DNA of 64,000 nucleotides. It comes from UBA2421 sp002343075. GTDB lineage: Bacteria; Planctomycetota; Phycisphaerae; Tepidisphaerales; Tepidisphaeraceae. The stretch covers positions 62,001-126,000 of the forward strand of contig CALJLN010000023.1 of NCBI GenBank assembly GCA_937982565.1, given 5' to 3'. A program made the translations under genes and the position numbers. Under the pieces are notes generated by a model. It saw only the letters and a program-made list of their open reading frames with translations. It had not been told where the DNA came from and ran no database searches. Below, piece after piece: positions 60,171-64,000 of the stretch (its first letter is position 1; each line of letters opens with the position of its first letter).

Positions 60171-60972
60171 GTGTCTCAAGTCGATCGTTCGCAGTGTGAT
60201 AATTTGGATTTCGCAAGTGTGCAGTATTAGTAATCATTAGCGCTCGAAATCCTTGCTCCCAATAGCCCCGATGATCTGACAGCGCAATGTCCGGAACCCA
60301 TTTCACCGGTAGTGCAGCCGGAAAGATTGGGAGCTTACCGCTGGTAAACAATTTTGTGACAAAGCGTACGCCGAATGGAATGCTGGCGACGTTTGAAACG
60401 ACGATGAGATAGCGTGGGCCAATGATAGAATCGAGGAGTCGCAGCGGCCACGGCGGCTTTATGAATTTCTGGCACTCGCCGAAGTAGCCAAGGGATTCAA
60501 GACAAATCATGCCCAGCAGCTTCTCGCCATTTCGCCGCATCTGAATGGCGTGAAATTGGCTGCCCATTTCGCCAAGGTTGAAGTGCGGTGGTTCTTCGCA
60601 GTCGTAAAACACGAGACGCGTTTTTCGCTTGAGCTTTCTCCCTGAAAGGTCACGAGCAATCTCAAGCAGCGTCGCTACGGCGGACGCGTTGTCGTCGGCG
60701 CCCGGTGTTCCCGCTGCAGAATCGTAATGGGCACCAATAACTAGCGTTGATTTTGCAGGCTTCGAACCGGGTAAAACAACTTCAAGGTTTAAGGCTGACC
60801 GCACATGCGTTTCGAACGGTGTTTCCGCAACAACGAGCTCCATCGCCGTCAACTCACTGCGGAGATAGCGGCGCGCCAATTCAAGCGCGCTCGGACGCGA
60901 TGTATTGCGCTCGCCGATCAGTTCGGCGAGGACGTCAATATGGCGACGGAGGTTGGCAGCGAGGTCTGCCAT
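60106..60972 (-). CDS. M28 family metallopeptidase
   Basis: A 288-residue aminopeptidase-like protein. Zinc ligands follow the M28 order: H in GAHYDS (about residue 80), D in GADDNASA (about 91), E-E in DCEEP (about 124-125), E in CLESLG (about 153), and H near YHTANDRLETL (about 265). No signal peptide is seen, so it may be cytoplasmic, which is unusual for M28. Its 3' end overlaps the converging RNA ligase gene by 65 bases. Confidence 0.82.
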   Translation of the reverse strand: MADLAANLRRHIDVLAELIGERNTSRPSALELARRYLRSELTAMELVVAETPFETHVRSALNLEVVLPGSKPAKSTLVIGAHYDSAAGTPGADDNASAVATLLEIARDLSGRKLKRKTRLVFYDCEEPPHFNLGEMGSQFHAIQMRRNGEKLLGMICLESLGYFGECQKFIKPPWPLRLLDSIIGPRYLIVVSNVASIPFGVRFVTKLFTSGKLPIFPAALPVKWVPDIALSDHRGYWEQGFRALMITNTAHLRNPNYHTANDRLETLNIDRLTKACRQIQTAVRRLL

Positions 60973-60978
60973 TTTCTG

Positions 60979-62991
60979 TTACTGCCGCTCCCCTACCGCT
61001 GTCGTTGCCTTGGTGACGAATTCCGTCAGGCTCACCGCCCCCTTATCCCCCTCAGTCCGGTGCCTTACCGCCACCTTGCCCTCCGCCTGTTCCTTTTCGC
61101 CGACGATGAGCATGTACGGCACCTTTTCCAGCGTATATTTGCGGATTTTTGCGCCGATTTTGTCGCCGCTGTTGTCGAACTCTACCCGCAGGCCGGCTTC
61201 TTTTAGCTGGTTGACGACCTGCTGGCCGTAATCGTTGAACTTCTCGCTGATCGACAAGACCGCGACTTGAACCGGCGACAGCCACAGCGGGAACGCGCCG
61301 TTGAAATGTTCGATCAGCACGCCGATGAACCGTTCCATACTGCCGAAAGGCGCGCGGTGGATCATGACCGGGCGGTGCGGTTTGTTATCGGCGCCGATGT
61401 ACTCAAGCTCGAACCGCTGGGGCAGTTGGTAATCGACCTGCACGGTGCCCAGTTGCCACTCGCGGCCGATGACGTCTTTGACCACGAAATCGATCTTCGG
61501 GCCGTAAAAAGCCGCTTCGCCGGGCTCTTTGCTGAAATTGACGCCCAAACTCTCGGCGGCGGCGAGGCAGGCGGCTTCGGCGCGGTCCCACTGCGCGGGG
61601 TCGCCGACGTATTTGGCGCTGTCCGGGTCGCGCAGGCCGACGCGCACGCGGTAGTCTTTCATGCCCAGCGTGCCGAGGATGATCTTCACCAGCTCAAGAC
61701 ATCCCTGCACTTCAGCCGCCACTTGTTCTTCCATGCAAAACAAGTGCGCATCGTCCTGGGTGAAGCCGCGCACGCGGGTCATCCCGCCGAGTTCGCCGGA
61801 CTTTTCCCAGCGGTACACGGTGCCGAATTCAGCGAGGCGAATCGGCAGATCGCGATACGACCGCTGCTCGCTGGCGTAGATGCGAATGTGCATGGGGCAA
61901 TTCATGGGCTTAAGCAGATAACCCTCGATTTCCCCGGTTTCCATCAGGTTGGAAAGCTGCGCGCAAGTGCAGCCCTCTTCAGCCTTTGCGCTGATGAACT
62001 CGCGATCCACCAGCGGGGGGAACTGGCTCTCGCGGTAGTAGGGAAAGTGCCCGCTGGTCTTATACAAGTCCAGTCTGCCGATGTGTGGGGTAAACACCTG
62101 CTGGTACCCTTGTCGCTTGAGGTGCATGCCAATAAAATTCTGCAGCTCTTGACGCACAACGGCCCCCTTCGGCTTCCACAAGATCAGTCCCTGCCCCACC
62201 TTTTCATCAATTGTAAACAGCCCCAGCGCCGGGCCGATCACGCGGTGGTCGCGCTTGCGTGCTTCTTCCTGCAGCTTGAAGTGTTCTTCAAGTTGTTTCT
62301 TGTCAAAGAACGCGGTGCCATAGATGCGTTGAAAACGGTCGAGTTTTACATCGCCGTGCCAGTTGGATGACGCAACGCTTACAACCTTAAACGCCTTGAT
62401 TTTTCCAGTGCTTGGAATGTGCGGACCCATGCAAAGGTCTTCCCAATTCTTGCCAGACTGCCCGGTAGCATACCAGCTCAGGCTCACCGCCCCGCCGGCC
62501 TGGGCACGCTGCGCGTTGTCAACTTTGTACTTGTTTCCCTCAGATTGCAGACGCTTCATTCCTTCATCAAACGAAAGCTCATAGCGGCTAAACGGCCGAT
62601 CCTCCGCGATGATCGCCGCCATCTCCTTCTCGATCTTCTCAAAATCACTCGATGAAATCGGCTGGTCGAGCGCGATGTCATAGTAAAACCCCGTTTCCAA
62701 CGCTGGGCCGTAAGCCAGCAGAGCCTTCGGCCAGATTCGCTGAATCGCCTCGGCCATGACATGTGCCGTGCTGTGGCGGAGCACGAGCAGCGCATCCGGG
62801 TCGCGGTCGGTGACGATGCTCACCTGGTGCTCGCCGACGAGTTTGTGGGAAAGATCGACGACTTTACCATCGACTCGACCGGCGATGGCGGCCTTGGCCA
62901 GGCCTTTTCCGATTGACTCGGCCAGTTGCATCACGCTGGCACCGTCGGGAAGCTCACGTTTCGAGCCGTCGGGGAGAATTGCGATTACCAT
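60979..62991 (-). CDS. thrS: Threonine-tRNA ligase
   Basis: A 670-residue class II synthetase. The order is TGS domain (DGASVMQLAESIGKGL), editing domain with HSTAHVMAEAIQRIWP, and catalytic core with zinc ligands Cys in PMNCPMHIRIY and His residues in the core, plus motif 2 RWEKSGELGGMTRVRGFTQDD and motif 3 GSMERFIGVLIEHF. The anticodon domain ends it (LSISEKFNDYGQQVVNQL). The M28 gene follows six bases downstream on the same strand. infC/rpmI, often downstream of thrS, is not present. Confidence 0.96.
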   Translation of the reverse strand: MVIAILPDGSKRELPDGASVMQLAESIGKGLAKAAIAGRVDGKVVDLSHKLVGEHQVSIVTDRDPDALLVLRHSTAHVMAEAIQRIWPKALLAYGPALETGFYYDIALDQPISSSDFEKIEKEMAAIIAEDRPFSRYELSFDEGMKRLQSEGNKYKVDNAQRAQAGGAVSLSWYATGQSGKNWEDLCMGPHIPSTGKIKAFKVVSVASSNWHGDVKLDRFQRIYGTAFFDKKQLEEHFKLQEEARKRDHRVIGPALGLFTIDEKVGQGLILWKPKGAVVRQELQNFIGMHLKRQGYQQVFTPHIGRLDLYKTSGHFPYYRESQFPPLVDREFISAKAEEGCTCAQLSNLMETGEIEGYLLKPMNCPMHIRIYASEQRSYRDLPIRLAEFGTVYRWEKSGELGGMTRVRGFTQDDAHLFCMEEQVAAEVQGCLELVKIILGTLGMKDYRVRVGLRDPDSAKYVGDPAQWDRAEAACLAAAESLGVNFSKEPGEAAFYGPKIDFVVKDVIGREWQLGTVQVDYQLPQRFELEYIGADNKPHRPVMIHRAPFGSMERFIGVLIEHFNGAFPLWLSPVQVAVLSISEKFNDYGQQVVNQLKEAGLRVEFDNSGDKIGAKIRKYTLEKVPYMLIVGEKEQAEGKVAVRHRTEGDKGAVSLTEFVTKATTAVGERQ

Positions 62992-62996
62992 AAGAA

Positions 62997-63075
62997 TTCA
63001 CCGCTGAGGCGCAGAGGTCGCAGAGTAAGGCCATTTCTGTCGAACCCACCGCGCTCTCTGCGCCGCCGCGGTGAA
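62997..63075. repeat. Intergenic inverted repeat of the CTCTGCGGTGAA type
   Basis: TTCACCGCTGAGGCGCAGAG (62997-63016) and CTCTGCGCCGCCGCGGTGAA (63056-63075) are inverted copies, 18 of 20 matching, separated by 39 bases. Repeats with TTCACCGCAGAG arms occur, as I recall, between genes of many environmental bacteria. It lies just upstream of thrS. Confidence 0.7.
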
Positions 63076-63083
63076 ATCGATAG

Positions 63084-63114
63084 AAAGAAAAACCGCCCGG
63101 GACAATCCGGGCGG
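63084..63114 (-). terminator. Intrinsic terminator upstream of thrS
   Basis: CCGCCCGG (63093-63100) pairs with CCGGGCGG (63107-63114) around GACAAT. On the minus strand it is followed by TTTTTCTTT. It ends a minus-strand transcript that starts between here and about 63320, where no clear gene is seen. Confidence 0.75.
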
Positions 63115-63315
63115 CTGAACTCGTTTCATCTGGTGCAACAAACACGCGCAGAGACGATCAGTGCCCGGCCGCCGGAGTGGCCGTGGTCGTAGTCGTCGTT
63201 GCTGCCGTGCCATGCTGCATATCTGTCAAGGATATCGGAGAAATCGAACCTGATCAACAGCGAACTGCCTCGGTTTTAGCAGAACCCGACACCTGCGGGA
63301 TATAATAACTTCGCT
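63115..63315. other. Spacer with an unexplained minus-strand transcript and a weak plus promoter
   Basis: A minus-strand frame at 63158-63220 would encode only MQHGTAATTTTTTATPAAGH and is not convincing. TTGACA lies on minus at 63226-63231 without a -10 box. TATAAT on plus at 63301-63306 is close to the next gene. Confidence 0.5.
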
Positions 63316-64000
63316 GTGCCGGCTGCAGAACACTCACAATTCAGGGCGGGAACTCCTCGAGAGACCAGCCCGCGACACCCCCCCACCCTGCGAGAGGTGA
63401 AGCAGGTGATGGACGCGCTTCCCTGCGCCGCGATGTTGCTCTCGCGCCAAGGCGTCATGGCACACGTCAACACCCCGGCGGCGGAGCTGATCGGGCTGAG
63501 CGTTACGCAACTCGTGGACGGAAGCGTCTTTTCTCTCTACCCAGACGATCTTTCTCGCCAGCCGCTTCTTGATTCACTGAAGGACTTTTGCGCCAAAGGC
63601 GAGCTGGAAACCAGGCTCTTTCGAGCCGACGGCGAGCAACTGCCGGTCATCGTGTCTTACAATCACATTGCCGTCTCCGAAGACGAAATCGGGTTCCGTC
63701 TCGTAACATTTGTCAACATTCACCGGCTGAAAGACACCGAGGCAAGCCTGAAGTTTCAGCAGGAGTTTTTGGTGCAGATGAGCGACACCGTGCTTCAACA
63801 GGCGGTTGACTTAAAACAGCTCAACGACCGTCTCGAACAGCGTGTCGCCACCCGTACCGCACAGCTGAATGAAGCGAACATGGATGCAATTTACATGCTC
63901 GCCGTCGCCGCCGAGGCCAAGGACCATGACACCGGCGCCCATGTCCTGCGAATCCAGCGATACGCCCAAGCCCTTGCGGCGGCTTGTGGGTTCGGCGAGA
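63316..64000 (+). CDS. PAS and HD-GYP domain protein (partial, 3' end beyond window)
   Basis: A frame open from GTG 63316 (or ATG 63409) to the window edge, at least 197-228 residues. A PAS domain starts near VKQVMDALPCAAMLLSRQG and ends near VTFVNIHRLKDTEASL. A coiled linker (FQQEFLVQMSDTVLQQAVDL, then LEQRVATRTAQLNEAN) leads to the start of an HD-GYP domain, YMLAVAAEAKDHDTGAHVLRI. HD-GYP proteins hydrolyse cyclic di-GMP. A TATAAT at 63301-63306 leaves almost no leader for GTG 63316, which favours ATG 63409 or a later start. Confidence 0.82.
   Translation, partial: MPAAEHSQFRAGTPRETSPRHPPTLREVKQVMDALPCAAMLLSRQGVMAHVNTPAAELIGLSVTQLVDGSVFSLYPDDLSRQPLLDSLKDFCAKGELETRLFRADGEQLPVIVSYNHIAVSEDEIGFRLVTFVNIHRLKDTEASLKFQQEFLVQMSDTVLQQAVDLKQLNDRLEQRVATRTAQLNEANMDAIYMLAVAAEAKDHDTGAHVLRIQRYAQALAAACGFGE

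Noticed and set aside
1..64000. CRISPR arrays, insertion sequences, prophage or rRNA/tRNA genes
   Set aside because: None seen: no regularly spaced direct repeats, transposase or integrase motifs, phage structural genes or tRNA folds were found by reading.

Overview
The window is high-GC chromosomal DNA from a Gram-negative bacterium with dense, mostly housekeeping gene content and no tRNA, rRNA, insertion sequence, prophage or CRISPR array that I could find. Several traits together point to a planctomycete, probably of the Phycisphaerae (inference, not proven): a fused LpxC-FabZ protein, two PEP-CTERM surface proteins (one with a dockerin-like segment), a delta-60/PKD/RTX protein with a LEPR-XLL-like N-terminus, a type II pseudopilin-like protein with an H-x9-DG-like C-terminal motif, the small MTA-E-I-x-x-L-L protein family, and a zinc-ribbon/GYF-like membrane protein.

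Layout. 1-1430 (minus): the edge of an unidentified gene, a 54-residue membrane peptide and a coiled-coil membrane protein. 1734-5652 (plus): a lipid A cluster (lpxC-fabZ, lpxA, a Gfo/Idh oxidoreductase) interrupted by an MntA/HepT-type toxin-antitoxin pair. 5684-9143: aroK, a RidA protein, rpsD with terminator, an unknown membrane protein and an MgtC-like protein. 9326-14563: a large secreted repeat protein, a tautomerase, and a PrpD-like/PrpB-like pair around a small protein. 14622-17943: a WecA-like transferase and an O-antigen-ligase/TPR protein, which could supply surface polysaccharide for the lipid A made upstream.

17981-28626 is a long minus-strand run: nusA, infB, ylxP, rbfA, a degenerate endonuclease III-like protein, hisG, a TPR lipoprotein and yebC. 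It is essentially a transcription/translation operon, preceded at about 28750-28985 by what looks like a strongly structured RNA ending in an intrinsic terminator. 29073-35429 (minus) holds a secreted protein, DoxX, a sugar-type ABC ATPase with a good promoter, nrnA, ribF and a secreted EEP-family protein. 35592-36121 has an FmdB zinc-ribbon gene and two copies of a long perfect palindrome.

36122-41041 contains divergent PEP-CTERM genes, an inverted repeat element and flagellin. 41583-49505 contains a short pheT, a DUF4190 protein, glgX, a GHL10-type glycosidase and hicBA coupled to a ROK kinase. 49535-60972 contains an ankyrin protein, RNase D, a pseudopilin, a TMTC-like membrane/TPR protein, tilS, the GYF-like protein, a DUF3574 lipoprotein, an inositol-monophosphatase-family enzyme, an RNA ligase broken by a one-base frameshift, and an M28 peptidase. 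The window ends with thrS and the start of a PAS/HD-GYP regulator.

Most promising for follow-up: the structured RNA upstream of nusA, the paired palindromes near 35.9 kb, the toxin-antitoxin pair inside the lipid A operon, the frameshifted RNA ligase and the endonuclease III-like protein coupled to rbfA. All family calls are from reading the sequence; no database search was run.
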